From UBA6265 sp964526965 (GTDB lineage Bacteria; Chloroflexota; Chloroflexia; Thermomicrobiales; UBA6265): DNA of 52,666 nt. The first letter of the stretch is position 1. Every line of letters starts with the position of its first letter. Position numbers and translations under genes: made by a program. Below the pieces are notes generated by a model. It was not told where the DNA came from. It worked only from the letters and a program-made list of their open reading frames with translations, and ran no database searches. This document shows, in pieces, positions 1 through 8,607 of the stretch. The stretch spans positions 1 through 52,666 of the forward strand of contig CAZGML010000018.1 of assembly GCA_964526965.1 (NCBI GenBank), read 5' to 3'.

Positions 1-7
1 CCCCTGT

Positions 8-56
8 AGAACAACCTCCCGGCGTAATTATCGCCCCGGTAAGGCTGTTCTTTTTA
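8..56 (+). terminator. Probable intrinsic terminator of a gene upstream of the window
   Basis: AGAACAACC (8-16) pairs with GGCTGTTCT (43-51) with one mismatch. A smaller GGCG/CGCC hairpin (21-24 with 32-35) is nested inside, and a TTTTTA tract follows. This would end transcription entering from the left. The remaining sequence up to 147 shows only the leader of the first gene, with AAAGGA about 10 bases before its ATG. Confidence 0.5.
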
Positions 57-147
57 TTCGTTTTCACAATTTAATCGTGTCGTGTCAGGAGGTATCTCCC
101 GACCTCGCTTTGCTATGCCTTTTCTCAATTGAAAGGATTGTTTCGTC

Positions 148-1110
148 ATGCGAATTCGATTGCTGTTCTCACTTCTCCTGTCTGCGCTGCTCGCAAGTTC
201 CGGAGTTCTCCACGCCGCCCACGCTCAGGAAGATGACCTGCGCTTCATCGTTGTTAGCCACGGCCAGGCGGCAGATCCGTTCTGGAGCGTCGTGCAAAAT
301 GGCGCATCCACTGCGGCGGATGATCTCGGTGTAACCGTTGAGTACCAGGCGCCGACGACGTACGACGTGGTCGCGATGTCGCAACTCATCGACGCCGCCG
401 TCGCCAGCGAGCCGGATGGAATCATCGTTTCCATTCCGGATGGCCCAGCACTCACACCCGCGATTCAGGGCGCCCTGGATGCTGGAATTCCAGTGATTAG
501 CATCAATTCCGGCTACGAGACATCGGTCGAGCTCGGCCTCTTCACACACGTGGGCCAGACCGAGTATGAAGCCGGTCTCGGTGGAGGTCAGCGCTTCGCC
601 AGCGAAGGCGCTACCAATGCGATCTGCCTCATCCACGAAGCCGGTAATGCGGGCCTGGAGGAACGCTGCCGCGGTTTTACCGACGGAATGGCCGAGAACG
701 ATGGAACCGTTGAGCAGTTGGTGGTCGACCTCAACAACCCAACCGAGGCGCAGCAGCGCATTGAGGCTGCACTTACCGCCAACCCGGATATCGACAGCAT
801 CATGGCGCTTGGCCCAACTGGCAGTAACGCCGCTATCGCGGCAGTGAATTCGCTCGGTGTGGCAGATGATGTCGCGATCGCCACGTTCGATCTTAGCCCG
901 GAAGTGATTGAAGGTATTGAAGCCGAAACAGTCAGCTTTGCAATCGACCAGCAGCAATACCTGCAGGGGTACCTGCCGGTGGTGTTCCTGACCCAATACA
1001 ACCGCAACGGAAACACGATTGCACAGGATATCGTCATGACCGGCCCTGGCTATGTTGACGCCAGCAACGTCGAGCAGGTGAAGGATCTCATTGAAGGTGG
1101 CACCCGCTAG
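148..1110 (+). CDS. Sugar ABC transporter substrate-binding protein (ribose/LacI-type fold)
   Basis: This 320-residue extracellular binding protein captures a sugar-like ligand and hands it to the permease encoded just downstream. A signal peptide (residues 1-26, hydrophobic core LLFSLLLSALLAS, AHA cleavage site) has no lipobox cysteine, so the protein is secreted or periplasmic-like rather than a lipoprotein. The mature part has the two-lobed periplasmic-binding-protein pattern of the RbsB group, for example DPFWSVVQNG near the start and PDGIIVSIPD in the first lobe. It is followed after 3 bases by the permease and then the ATPase, so it heads a three-gene operon. The real ligand cannot be read from sequence. 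The two Gfo/Idh dehydrogenases nearby make a sugar or inositol-like ligand plausible. Confidence 0.88.
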   Translation: MRIRLLFSLLLSALLASSGVLHAAHAQEDDLRFIVVSHGQAADPFWSVVQNGASTAADDLGVTVEYQAPTTYDVVAMSQLIDAAVASEPDGIIVSIPDGPALTPAIQGALDAGIPVISINSGYETSVELGLFTHVGQTEYEAGLGGGQRFASEGATNAICLIHEAGNAGLEERCRGFTDGMAENDGTVEQLVVDLNNPTEAQQRIEAALTANPDIDSIMALGPTGSNAAIAAVNSLGVADDVAIATFDLSPEVIEGIEAETVSFAIDQQQYLQGYLPVVFLTQYNRNGNTIAQDIVMTGPGYVDASNVEQVKDLIEGGTR

Positions 1111-1113
1111 ATC

Positions 1114-2166
1114 ATGAGTGCTGAATCTACTGTCGAAGTAACGACTGATATCGACCGCGGCCAAAGCCGCACCCGTCGCGCCCTGCTCTCACCAGAGTTC
1201 GGGGCGTCGGTGGGGGCCGTAGTACTCTGGATCATTTTCGCGTTCACCGCGGGTGATCGGGGCTTTCTCGCGGCTCGCGGTACCGCGAGCTACCTGGAAG
1301 TTGCTGCCGAACTCGGCATTCTCGCCATCGCCGTGAGCCTGCTGATGATCGGCAACGAGTTCGACCTCAGCATCGGTTCGGTCATCGGCGCCAGCGGCAT
1401 GATCGTCTCCGTGCTCAGCGTGACGTACGGCTGGAATATCTGGGCCGCCATTTTCGTTTCGATGATCGTCGCAATCCTGATCGGCCTCGCCAATGGATTC
1501 ATTGTGCGCTGGAGTCGGCTGCCAAGCTTCATCGTGACGCTGGCAATGCTCTTCATCGTGCGTGGATGCACCATTGCCATTACGCGGATTGTGACGGATC
1601 GTACCCAGATCGGCGGTGTTCAGAACACCGAGGGGTATGAGCTTGCCCGAACGATCTTCGGCAGCGACATTTCGCTCTTTGGCGGCTCCTTCGCGATCAG
1701 CATTGTCTGGTGGATTGCGCTGACCATTCTCGCCACCTGGATGCTGCTTCGTACCCGGTTCGGCAACTGGATCTTTGGCACGGGCGGTAACGAGTTGGCC
1801 GCACATAACAGCGGTGTACCGGTGACTCGTGTCAAGATCACGCTCTTCGTGCAAACGGCGCTGGCCGCATGGCTTGTGGGCGTAATTCAGGTTGTGAGCA
1901 GTACCGGCGCTGATGTGCTCCGTGGCGATGGCCGCGAACTCCACGCCATTATGGTGGTGGTCATCGGCGGCACACTCATGACCGGCGGCTACGGGTCGGC
2001 GATCGGTGCCAGTATCGGCGCACTCATCTTCGGAAAGGTGCAGCAGGGCATGGTCTTCGCCGGTATCGATGCCGACTGGTTCCAGGTGTTTATGGGTGGC
2101 ATGGTGCTGTTTGCGGTGCTGTTGAACCAGTTCGTGCGACTGCGGGCGATGGGGGTGAACCAGTGA
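1114..2166 (+). CDS. Sugar ABC transporter permease (RbsC/BPD_transp_2 family)
   Basis: This 350-residue polytopic membrane protein forms the channel of the importer. It has a polar N-terminal tail of about 35 residues followed by many hydrophobic segments. Family hallmarks are visible: NEFDLSIGSVIGASG in the first third and GGNELAAHNSGVPVTRVK after the middle, the latter being the conserved loop that contacts the ATPase. The start lies 3 bases after the binding-protein stop. The 3' end overlaps the ATPase start in a GTGA arrangement, so the three genes are probably translationally coupled. Length is normal for the family. Confidence 0.88.
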   Translation: MSAESTVEVTTDIDRGQSRTRRALLSPEFGASVGAVVLWIIFAFTAGDRGFLAARGTASYLEVAAELGILAIAVSLLMIGNEFDLSIGSVIGASGMIVSVLSVTYGWNIWAAIFVSMIVAILIGLANGFIVRWSRLPSFIVTLAMLFIVRGCTIAITRIVTDRTQIGGVQNTEGYELARTIFGSDISLFGGSFAISIVWWIALTILATWMLLRTRFGNWIFGTGGNELAAHNSGVPVTRVKITLFVQTALAAWLVGVIQVVSSTGADVLRGDGRELHAIMVVVIGGTLMTGGYGSAIGASIGALIFGKVQQGMVFAGIDADWFQVFMGGMVLFAVLLNQFVRLRAMGVNQ

Positions 2167-2948
2167 CGGATACACCGATGATTGAGGTCCGTGATATCAG
2201 CAAGTCGTTCGGCAATGTGCAGGCCTTGCGCGGCGTCTCCATGGCCGCCCGGGCCGGAGAAGTCCATTGCCTGCTGGGTGATAACGGGGCCGGCAAAAGC
2301 ACGCTCATCAAGACGCTCAGTGGAGCGCATCGGCCGGATACAGGTGAGATCCGTATCGATGGAGAGCCGATTGAGTTTTCGTCTCCGCGCGATGCGTTGA
2401 GTCACGGCATTGCAACCGCCTACCAGGACCTGGCGATGATTCCGCTCATGAGCATCGCTCGCAATTTCTTCCTCGGAGCCGAGCCGACCGTAGGGTGGGG
2501 ACCGTTCAAACGCTTCGACCTGGAGAAGGCCAGTCGTATCAGTCGCGAAGAGTTACTGCGCATGGGAATCAATGTACGCGACACAACTCAACCGGTCGGC
2601 ACGCTCAGTGGCGGTGAACGCCAGAGTGTCGCTATCGCGCGGGCGGTGTACTTTGGCGCGAGGATCCTGATTCTGGATGAACCAACCGCGGCGTTAGGCG
2701 TGAAGGAGAGCGGGGTCGTTCTCCGCTACATCGCCCAGGCACGAGAACGCGGGCTCGCGGTCGTATTCATTACCCACAACGCGCACCACGCATACGCTAT
2801 CGGCGACAGGTTCACGATACTGACTCGCGGACGAAGCGAGGGAACGTTTGGCAAGGACGAGATCTCCCGCGACGAGGTGATTCACCTCATGGCTGGAGGC
2901 GCTGAACTCGAAGATCTGGCCCACGAGCTGGAACGAAGTACCCAATAA
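2163..2948 (+). CDS. Sugar ABC transporter ATP-binding protein, single ABC domain
   Basis: This 261-residue ATPase energises the sugar importer. Walker A is GDNGAGKST (residues 39-47), the Q-loop is YQD (87-89), the signature is LSGGERQ (148-154), Walker B is ILILDEPTAAL (168-178), and the switch histidine lies in FITHN. It carries one ABC domain, unlike the double-domain RbsA/XylG type (about 500 residues). It therefore resembles the FrcA type and presumably works as a homodimer. The GTG start overlaps the TGA of the permease. It is the last gene of the operon, and only 39 bases separate it from the converging methyltransferase remnant. Confidence 0.88.
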   Translation: MTDTPMIEVRDISKSFGNVQALRGVSMAARAGEVHCLLGDNGAGKSTLIKTLSGAHRPDTGEIRIDGEPIEFSSPRDALSHGIATAYQDLAMIPLMSIARNFFLGAEPTVGWGPFKRFDLEKASRISREELLRMGINVRDTTQPVGTLSGGERQSVAIARAVYFGARILILDEPTAALGVKESGVVLRYIAQARERGLAVVFITHNAHHAYAIGDRFTILTRGRSEGTFGKDEISRDEVIHLMAGGAELEDLAHELERSTQ

Positions 2949-2987
2949 CTGACAGAAGACCGCCTCGGTTGCACAACTGCAAGGTGT

Positions 2988-3816
2988 TTAACCCGGTTTC
3001 GTACCCCATGCCCACCATCCGGCGCCGAACCGACGGGCAAAAGCCGAATCACTACTATCAAATCGGCGCCACATCGGCATCAGCGCTTGTATGACTCCCA
3101 TGTACGCTTTCTCGGCGAAACCGGGAAGGGTGAGGCCAGGGAACGGTCGGTTTCCCCGTAGCTGAATTTCTGAAAGTCCGCTTCGTTCCATAAAGGAGAC
3201 ATAGGTCTCCGCTGAATATGTGTTCTCGTAGAAGTCGGGCTTGAAGAGCGCCTTTGCTTCCACCGGCCTTTAGAGGGGTTGCGCTTGAACGTGAAGTAGA
3301 GCAGCCTGACCGCTGCGTTGAAGACATTCCCGATCGTTTGCACACTGAGGCGCTCGGTCACGATATCCGCGAAAAACATTCCGCCTGGCCGCAGCACGCG
3401 CGTCATCTCTGCGATGACGACATCAACATCCTCGAAGTGTTCCAGCAAACCGAAACTGGTAAGGATATCGAAGCTCTCCTCCTCGAATGGAAGATCGTAG
3501 ACATTGCCGAGCACGAATTCGCCCGTGAGGCCTTCCCGCTGGAATCGCTTCTCAGCGAACGCCAGTGCTGATGGCGATGCATCCGCAGCACGACCTCATA
3601 TCCATGTGCAGCCATCCAGGCTGCTACTTCGCCACTGCCGCTTCCGCATTCCAGTACGCGAGCAGGTGCCGGCGGCAGGACCCGCGCCAGCGCCTCGTTC
3701 TTTCTCTCCGCGAAGAGCCGTTCCTGCGCGTTGAACTCGGGTTCTTCCGCTCCGCTGAGGTAGTTTTGCCAGATACCCTCGAAAACCTCGACCGAGCCGC
3801 GCCGTTCCCCACCCAT
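2988..3816 (-). pseudogene. Class I SAM-dependent methyltransferase broken by two frameshifts
   Basis: Three successive reading frames together encode one methyltransferase. The N-terminal piece runs from about 3816 and holds the SAM motif RVLECGSGSGEVAAWM. After GYEVV the frame must shift near 3585 to continue as ADASPSALAFAEKRF, then LPFEEESFDILTSFGLLEHF and RVLRPGGMFFADIV. A second shift near 3250, after KRNPSKG, restores VEAKALFKPDFYENTYS through to the stop. Both shifts correspond to one lost base. Apart from these the coding sense is intact, with no internal stops in the joined frame. Either the gene is recently dead or the draft sequence has two base errors. The start at 3816 has GAGGAG five bases upstream, with an alternative GTG at 3822. 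The substrate is unknown. Confidence 0.75.
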
Positions 3817-3898
3817 GAGCACTCCTCATCCAACTATTTTGATTTTGAAGTTGACGCAATGCTACATCAGGCGGAATCGGGCGGCACGGAAAAGCAAC

Positions 3899-3922
3899 GG
3901 GAGGTGGGCGAACCCACCTCCC
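3899..3922 (-). terminator. Intrinsic terminator after the Gfo/Idh pair
   Basis: There is a perfect 10-bp stem, GGGAGGTGGG (3899-3908) and CCCACCTCCC (3913-3922), with a 4-base loop (TTCG on the minus strand). On the minus strand it is followed by GTTGCTTTTCC. It lies 35 bases after the stop of the oxidoreductase gene at 3957 and before the methyltransferase start. Confidence 0.8.
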
Positions 3923-3956
3923 ATCATGAACGTTTCTGAAGCTGGAACCTCTGGCA

Positions 3957-4958
3957 TTATGCTGGTTTCACCGGCTCCACCTTGTGACTCTCCGCGCTCT
4001 TCATAGCGGCGAGCGCGACTTCAAGCGCCCGCAGTCCATCTGTTCCGGTGACTGGTACATCGGTACCATCACGAACGGCATTGATGAACGAGGAGATCAT
4101 CTCCGGATCGCCGGAGAACTCGTTGGCATTCCAGGTGAAACTCGGCCCAGATGTCTCTGCCATCTCATAGGTGTCATTGAACGCATCAGCAAAGAGCACA
4201 CCGTGTTCGCCGATGACATCCAGTGTCACACCGCCCCAGATCGGCCAGTTACTCGGCCGACTCCAACTGGTATCGAGGCTAACGGGAACACCGTTGCTCA
4301 GGCGGAACATGAGCAGCCCGGTGTCGTCGCCTTCGTAGCCATAGAGGCGATTTCCGCTCTCGGCGTACACCTGGGTGACTTCCGCCCCGTAGATGTAGCG
4401 GAGCACATCCACCACGTGCACGGTGTGGTCAATAACAGCACCACCGCCGGAGAGTGCCGGATCCACAAACCAGTCGTGCGGACAGGTACCCGGGTTGCGC
4501 GCCGCAATGGTGAGCGTTTCGCCAAACATCGGGTTCTCAATTGCCTGTTTCAGCGCCTGGATACTGGCGTTGAAACGCACCGGGAAGGCGGTCATCAGCT
4601 GCACGCCGGCCTCATCACAGGCGGCGATCATCTCTTTCGCATCTTCAACCGTGGTTGCCAGCGGCTTCTCGCACAATACGTGCTTGCCGGCCCTGGCAGC
4701 GGCGAGTGTCATCGCCTTGTGGTTGACGTTTTCGCTGCAGATGATCACGCAGTCGATATCCATCGCGAGCGCTTCATCAACACTGGCAACCCACTTCGTA
4801 CCGAACTGCTCCGCGGCACCTTTGCCGCGAGCCTCGTTCTCATCGGCGATCACGGTGAGCTCAACATCCGGCAGGTGCGTAAGCACAGTGGCGTATCCGA
4901 AAGCGTGGCCGTGCGCGAAGCTGAGTATGGCCACCTTCACAGTCCTGGTGTTTGTCAT
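3957..4958 (-). CDS. Gfo/Idh/MocA family NAD(P)-dependent oxidoreductase
   Basis: This 333-residue enzyme probably oxidises or reduces a sugar, cyclitol or sugar-derived acid using NAD(P). The N-terminal Rossmann half ends in the family motif CEKPLA (residues 96-101), whose lysine is catalytic. The C-terminal half has the substrate-binding pattern GGAVIDHTVHVVDVLRYIYG. The usual GxGxxG of the dinucleotide site is replaced by SFAHGHAFGYA near residues 13-23, a variant nucleotide loop. AAAGGA lies 9 bases before ATG. It starts 21 bases after the stop of a second family member, so the two form an operon and may catalyse consecutive steps or form a hetero-oligomer. Confidence 0.85.
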   Translation of the reverse strand: MTNTRTVKVAILSFAHGHAFGYATVLTHLPDVELTVIADENEARGKGAAEQFGTKWVASVDEALAMDIDCVIICSENVNHKAMTLAAARAGKHVLCEKPLATTVEDAKEMIAACDEAGVQLMTAFPVRFNASIQALKQAIENPMFGETLTIAARNPGTCPHDWFVDPALSGGGAVIDHTVHVVDVLRYIYGAEVTQVYAESGNRLYGYEGDDTGLLMFRLSNGVPVSLDTSWSRPSNWPIWGGVTLDVIGEHGVLFADAFNDTYEMAETSGPSFTWNANEFSGDPEMISSFINAVRDGTDVPVTGTDGLRALEVALAAMKSAESHKVEPVKPA

Positions 4959-4979
4959 GTCAACATCCTTTCCGGCAGC

Positions 4980-6223
4980 CTAGGCGCTTTTGACCGTGCC
5001 ATCTTCATTGAAGAAAACGGGACGATCTTCGCGCATGGAATCCAAAACCGCATTCGCCACGATCAGCGTACGCGTCGCCTCATCGCCATCCACAGGAACC
5101 GGCTTGCCCGTGCGGAGGCAATCGATAAACACCAGTAACTCGCGCAAGTGCGGCGGCTCGTTGGTGGGGCGCATGCGGGTGAACTGCTTGCTCTGCTGTC
5201 CCAGGCCCTCGTACTCGATGCCGGTGCTCGGCTCGAAGGTGAGGGTGGATGAATCAAAGGAGTTGTGGCGGATCATGCCCTTGCTGCCCGCAACCTCAAG
5301 CGAGGTGCGGAAGGCGCTGTGTGCCCAGCTTGCCTCGCAGTGGGCAATTACGCCGTTGCGGAAACTGAGGCTTGCGATAGCGTGATCCCGTTTGGTGTGC
5401 CACTCGGTAAAGCTCAGCCCATGTGCGTAGAGCCGCTCGACATCGCCAAAGTACCAGCGGAAGGTGTCGATTTCGTGGATCATCAGGTCCAGCACCACGC
5501 CCCCGCTCTTCTCCACGTCGGCGAACCATGGCGAGCGTTCCATGACGGGCGGNNNNNNNNNNNNNNNNNNNNNNNNNNNNNNNNNNNNNNNNNNNNNNNN
5601 NNNNNNNNNNNNNNNNNNNNNNNNNNNNNNNNNNNNNNNNNNNNNNNNNNNNCGCCCCCGCTCTTCTCCACGTCGGCGAACCATGGCGAGCGTTCCATGA
5701 CGGGCGGGTTGAGGCGACTGCCGCGCACCATCGCGATATCGCCCAGCGTTCCGGCGTCAAGCTGTTCCTTCACGCGCATGTATTCGCTGAAGAATCGCAC
5801 CACGTGACCAACCATCATCGTGACACCGGCGTCTTTGCAGGCCTGAGTCATGGCCATGGCGTCTTCGTTTGTACGGGCTATCGGCTTTTCACAGAATACG
5901 TGAAGCTTGTGCTTTGCTGCGGTTTCCACGCCCATGCGATGCAGCCCGGTTGGCAGTGCAATCAGCGCGACATCGACATCCTCGCTGGAGAATGCCTCTT
6001 CCATGTCGGCTGTTACACGACCACCGATCTGCTCCTGGAGTTTCGTGGCGCGATCGAGATCGACATCCACCAGCCAGGTCACCTCGGCCTGGGGCGATCC
6101 GGCGAGATTGACAGCATGTGTGCCGCCCATACCACCGGTACCGACAATTGCGAAGCGAACCGGCCGACTGGCCAGCTCCTCTGCGGTGGCCGGCCGCATG
6201 CCGGCAGCATCATTTGTGCTCAT
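4980..6223 (-). CDS. Gfo/Idh/MocA family oxidoreductase, interrupted by scaffold gap
   Basis: This is a second NAD(P)-dependent dehydrogenase of the Gfo/Idh/MocA family. It has a canonical VGTGGMGG dinucleotide motif (residues 27-34), CEKPIA, and the C-terminal motif GGVVLDLMIHEIDTFRWYFG. The coding frame enters 100 Ns at 5553-5652, but the 55 bases on each side of the Ns are identical. Collapsing one copy plus the Ns (155 bases) gives one uninterrupted protein of 362 residues, a normal length. The ATG at 6223 is preferred because GGGGAGAGG lies six bases upstream; an ATG at 6229 has no spacing for it. It is first in the operon with the gene at 3957-4958. The two proteins share the fold but are not close copies. 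Confidence 0.85.
5498..5552. repeat. 55-bp exact repeat, left copy, flanking the N gap
   Basis: These 55 bases recur without a mismatch at 5653-5707 on the far side of the Ns, in the same orientation. The repeat is the unmerged overlap of two contig ends rather than a biological repeat, because joining the copies restores the open frame of the oxidoreductase. Confidence 0.9.
5553..5652. other. Assembly gap, 100 Ns (nominal size, probably zero)
   Basis: Exactly 100 Ns are flanked by identical 55-base sequences. A round-number gap with a terminal overlap of this length is typical of scaffolding over contigs that end in a shared k-mer. The true distance is likely minus 55. Confidence 0.92.
5653..5707. 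repeat. 55-bp exact repeat, right copy, flanking the N gap
   Basis: Identical to 5498-5552; see that entry. It should be removed when reconstructing the oxidoreductase gene. Confidence 0.9.
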
Positions 6224-6421
6224 GAACATCCTCTCCCCGCCCGAGCCGGGCCGGTTTACGATGCGTGCGCATCTGACAGGTGATAGCGCGAACTCATTAT
6301 GCAGCGTATGGCACAGGCGGGTGGTGTGCAAGGTAAATGCGCCCTGATTGCTAGTTCGGCGTTCGACCAACCTGCTACGATGCATACTTAAATCTTCTGG
6401 CAACGTACCTGGAGGCGGAGC

Positions 6422-6883
6422 ATGGGTCGAGACCAAATCGGAACAGGCGTCATGCTGGCCGCCGCTGCATGGATAGCATCGCTGGCATTTACCGATCCTG
6501 GCCAGTACGCAGCGCCCGAGCTGCGGCAGCGTATTGTGGTCACGGCGTTGGTAATCGTGCTGGTCGCCTTCTTTCCGCGCCGCTTGAACCTGACCGGCAC
6601 GGTGCTGGCCGTCACCGCGTTGGGCCTGAGCCTGAACATCGGCCTCTTTGGCCTTTTTGGCATGACGTGGGAGGGCCTGCTCTCGGCGGCACTCATTATT
6701 GTTGCCCTGTGGCTACGGAAGGATCGGCTCGATAACGATGCCATTGTGGTCATCTCGGCGGCTGCGGCCGGAATTTTGGCAGTGATTCAGCCGCTGGTTA
6801 TTCTCTTCGCGCTTGTGGTGATTCTGGCGGTGAACGTGATTATCTGGGTTCTGAACAGGTGGAGTATGGCCCGGAGTCGCTAG
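6422..6883 (+). CDS. Small integral membrane protein of unknown function
   Basis: This 153-residue protein is dominated by hydrophobic segments, with four to five probable membrane helices, for example around residues 40-52, 60-80, 84-97 and two near the C-terminus. It ends in a short basic tail, RWSMARSR. I do not recognise a family. GGAGGCGGAGC directly precedes the ATG. It is divergent from the dehydrogenase operon (198 bases between starts) and ends 6 bases from the stop of the converging gene at 6889. Confidence 0.7.
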   Translation: MGRDQIGTGVMLAAAAWIASLAFTDPGQYAAPELRQRIVVTALVIVLVAFFPRRLNLTGTVLAVTALGLSLNIGLFGLFGMTWEGLLSAALIIVALWLRKDRLDNDAIVVISAAAAGILAVIQPLVILFALVVILAVNVIIWVLNRWSMARSR

Positions 6884-6888
6884 GCAGC

Positions 6889-7332
6889 TCAGTTCTTGAA
6901 GGCGGATGATCGCCAGATCATGATCGCCCCGGCAACGACTGGTACCACGACCACCGCCGCCAGAATCGAATTTCCTGCCGTGGTTCCTGGTAACTCGCCC
7001 TCCGAGTTGATGAACCAGCCCACGGCCGTGAGGAGACCGGCAACTAATACGATCAGCCCGAGCGCAATGGCAACATTGCGCCTGTGCGTGCCGGCTAACA
7101 CCACCACCAGCACCATACATGGTAAAAACGCCAACCCACCGATGCCCCATAGCGCCATCGATGCCTGGGGAACGGGGTCATCCGTCGAAAACCCGAGCCC
7201 GGCGCCCAGCGCCATCATCATCGCGGTCAGCGCAGTGATCGTCACGCCGAAGAACGTGCTGATGAGGTAGATCAGTAGTGTGGCATTACTTGGTGCGTCC
7301 GGGTTTTCGTGGTGGAGGTCTTCATCGTTCAT
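6889..7332 (-). CDS. Small integral membrane protein of unknown function
   Basis: This 147-residue protein has a charged N-terminus (MNDEDLHHENPDAPS) followed by about four membrane helices. These include TLLIYLISTFFGVTITALTA, one through LWGIGGLAFLPCMVLVVVLA, one through VAIALGLIVLVAGLLTAVGW, and a last one near AVVVVPVVAGAIMIW. No family is recognised. The start was chosen at 7332 because the open frame upstream has the composition of non-coding sequence; the Shine-Dalgarno is poor. It converges tail-to-tail with the gene at 6422-6883. Confidence 0.65.
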   Translation of the reverse strand: MNDEDLHHENPDAPSNATLLIYLISTFFGVTITALTAMMMALGAGLGFSTDDPVPQASMALWGIGGLAFLPCMVLVVVLAGTHRRNVAIALGLIVLVAGLLTAVGWFINSEGELPGTTAGNSILAAVVVVPVVAGAIMIWRSSAFKN

Positions 7333-7588
7333 ACACTGGATTCTACTCGCACTCGTTGTTGATAACATCCCGCGGTAGAGCAACAGTCTGCTACACGACG
7401 TGGGCGGCAGTTCATCCGGGCAACGATTCACCCCCTCAATAGTTGTATACAGTGTGTAATGATCGTGATAGGATTATGTCGTCAAGATGTCAGTGGCAGG
7501 TCGTTCCATGTGACTCCTGCAAGGGTGCGTGGAAGTCGATTTCTTGATAGTTCGCTATCCACAGAATCTCCGGGTCAAGGAGAAGATC

Positions 7589-8002
7589 ATGAATTCCTCG
7601 GACCACACTGACGTTTCCCGCCCAAACCATTGTCCGTTTTGCAAAGAAGAAATCGCTGAGGACGCAGTCAAGTGTAAGCATTGCGGTAGCCGGCTGCGGC
7701 CCGATCCCCCTGCGCACGGCGGAGTTTGCCCGATGTGCAAGGAGGAGATCAACAAAGACGCGATCAAGTGCAAGCATTGCCAATCGATTGTTGGGGTCTC
7801 TGCTCAACCTGCGTCGGATGAGCCTTCGATTGCAGCTGCAAGGGCAGCGATAAACCCGATGAGGCCAGAGGTCGGTCCTATCACCGTTCCCTGGGGGCCG
7901 TGCCTCTGGACTTGTTACTGTGTCCGGTACAGCGATCTGTTCCCCAACATCTGCAACGAATGGCGGTGTGTCTCCATTTACTGTGCGAACACGTTTGCCT
8001 GA
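7589..8002 (+). CDS. Double zinc-ribbon protein with cysteine-rich tail (copy 1)
   Basis: This 137-residue protein has two consecutive zinc-ribbon halves, CPFCKEEIAEDAVKCKHCGS and CPMCKEEINKDAIKCKHC. Each has the CxxC-x10-CxxC spacing that would bind one zinc. A linker rich in Ala and Pro leads to a tail with six further cysteines among aromatic residues (CLWTCYCVRY, ICNEWRCVSIYC). The start at 7589 has AAGGAG eight bases upstream. A paralogue follows 87 bases downstream, so the two are probably co-transcribed. Zinc ribbons of this kind usually sit at the N-terminus of membrane or regulatory proteins. Here the rest is short and I do not recognise it, and no membrane helix is convincing. The function is unknown. 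Confidence 0.78.
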   Translation: MNSSDHTDVSRPNHCPFCKEEIAEDAVKCKHCGSRLRPDPPAHGGVCPMCKEEINKDAIKCKHCQSIVGVSAQPASDEPSIAAARAAINPMRPEVGPITVPWGPCLWTCYCVRYSDLFPNICNEWRCVSIYCANTFA

Positions 8003-8089
8003 TGATGCCAGAGCTTCCAATCCTGGATGCCCTTCAGCAACCCCATCGCCGTCAGTAACCTCGCTAACGCAAGACGGGGAGGATTGAAA

Positions 8090-8605
8090 ATGTCCGATAA
8101 AAATAGAGAAACACCATCAGGATCAGCAACCGACCATGGCGGCACGTGTCCGTATTGCAAAGAGTCAATTAAACCTGAGGCGGTTATCTGTAAGCATTGC
8201 AGATCGTACTTGCCCGCAGCGCGCACTACTCCGGACCATGGCGGCACGTGTCCAAACTGCAAGGAGTCAATCAACCCGGAGGCGACTGTTTGTAAACACT
8301 GCCGATCAAATCTCGGAAACATGGCCGGTGCATCTGTGGCAGGCGTACCGTTCGGCCCGGAAGCCTTCCTGGGGAAGGGTGGAGATTTCCCGCCATGCGG
8401 CTGCGAGGTGACGCAGAACGCCGGGTTTGCGGAACGTGAGCACTTCGGTGCCCGCCTGTCCCAACAGCTTCGCCCGGGAGGCATTGGATCCGGATTAGGC
8501 GCCTACGAGTATGAATGTCGTTTGGTTAAGGGAGAAGTGTGTGACGCCCAGGGATGCCGTCCATGGTGGGTGGTGATTTGCAGGGTGGTTGAAACCTTCA
8601 TGTAA
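8090..8605 (+). CDS. Double zinc-ribbon protein with cysteine-rich tail (copy 2)
   Basis: This 171-residue paralogue of the preceding gene contains two near-identical ribbon units, CPYCKESIKPEAVICKHCRS and CPNCKESINPEATVCKHCRS. Each is introduced by DHGGT, pointing to an internal duplication. The C-terminal part differs from copy 1 but is again cysteine-rich (PPCGCEV, YECRLVKGEVCDAQGC, RPWWVVICR). GGGGAGG lies seven bases before the ATG, which fixes the start. Conserved ribbons with divergent cysteine-rich tails suggest a constant metal-binding head and a variable partner-binding or structural tail. The function is unknown. Confidence 0.78.
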   Translation: MSDKNRETPSGSATDHGGTCPYCKESIKPEAVICKHCRSYLPAARTTPDHGGTCPNCKESINPEATVCKHCRSNLGNMAGASVAGVPFGPEAFLGKGGDFPPCGCEVTQNAGFAEREHFGARLSQQLRPGGIGSGLGAYEYECRLVKGEVCDAQGCRPWWVVICRVVETFM

Positions 8606-8607
8606 CG

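Noticed and set aside
169..1164. Long minus-strand frame opposite the sugar-binding protein
   Set aside because: It is an antisense shadow. Its translation has no domain pattern and its composition is atypical.
3984..5138. Long plus-strand frame opposite the two dehydrogenases
   Set aside because: It spans the stop and start of two real genes on the other strand and has no family features.
5498..5707. The 55-base direct repeat as target duplication of a mobile element
   Set aside because: It flanks Ns only, is much longer than normal target duplications, and collapse restores the gene, so it is an assembly overlap.
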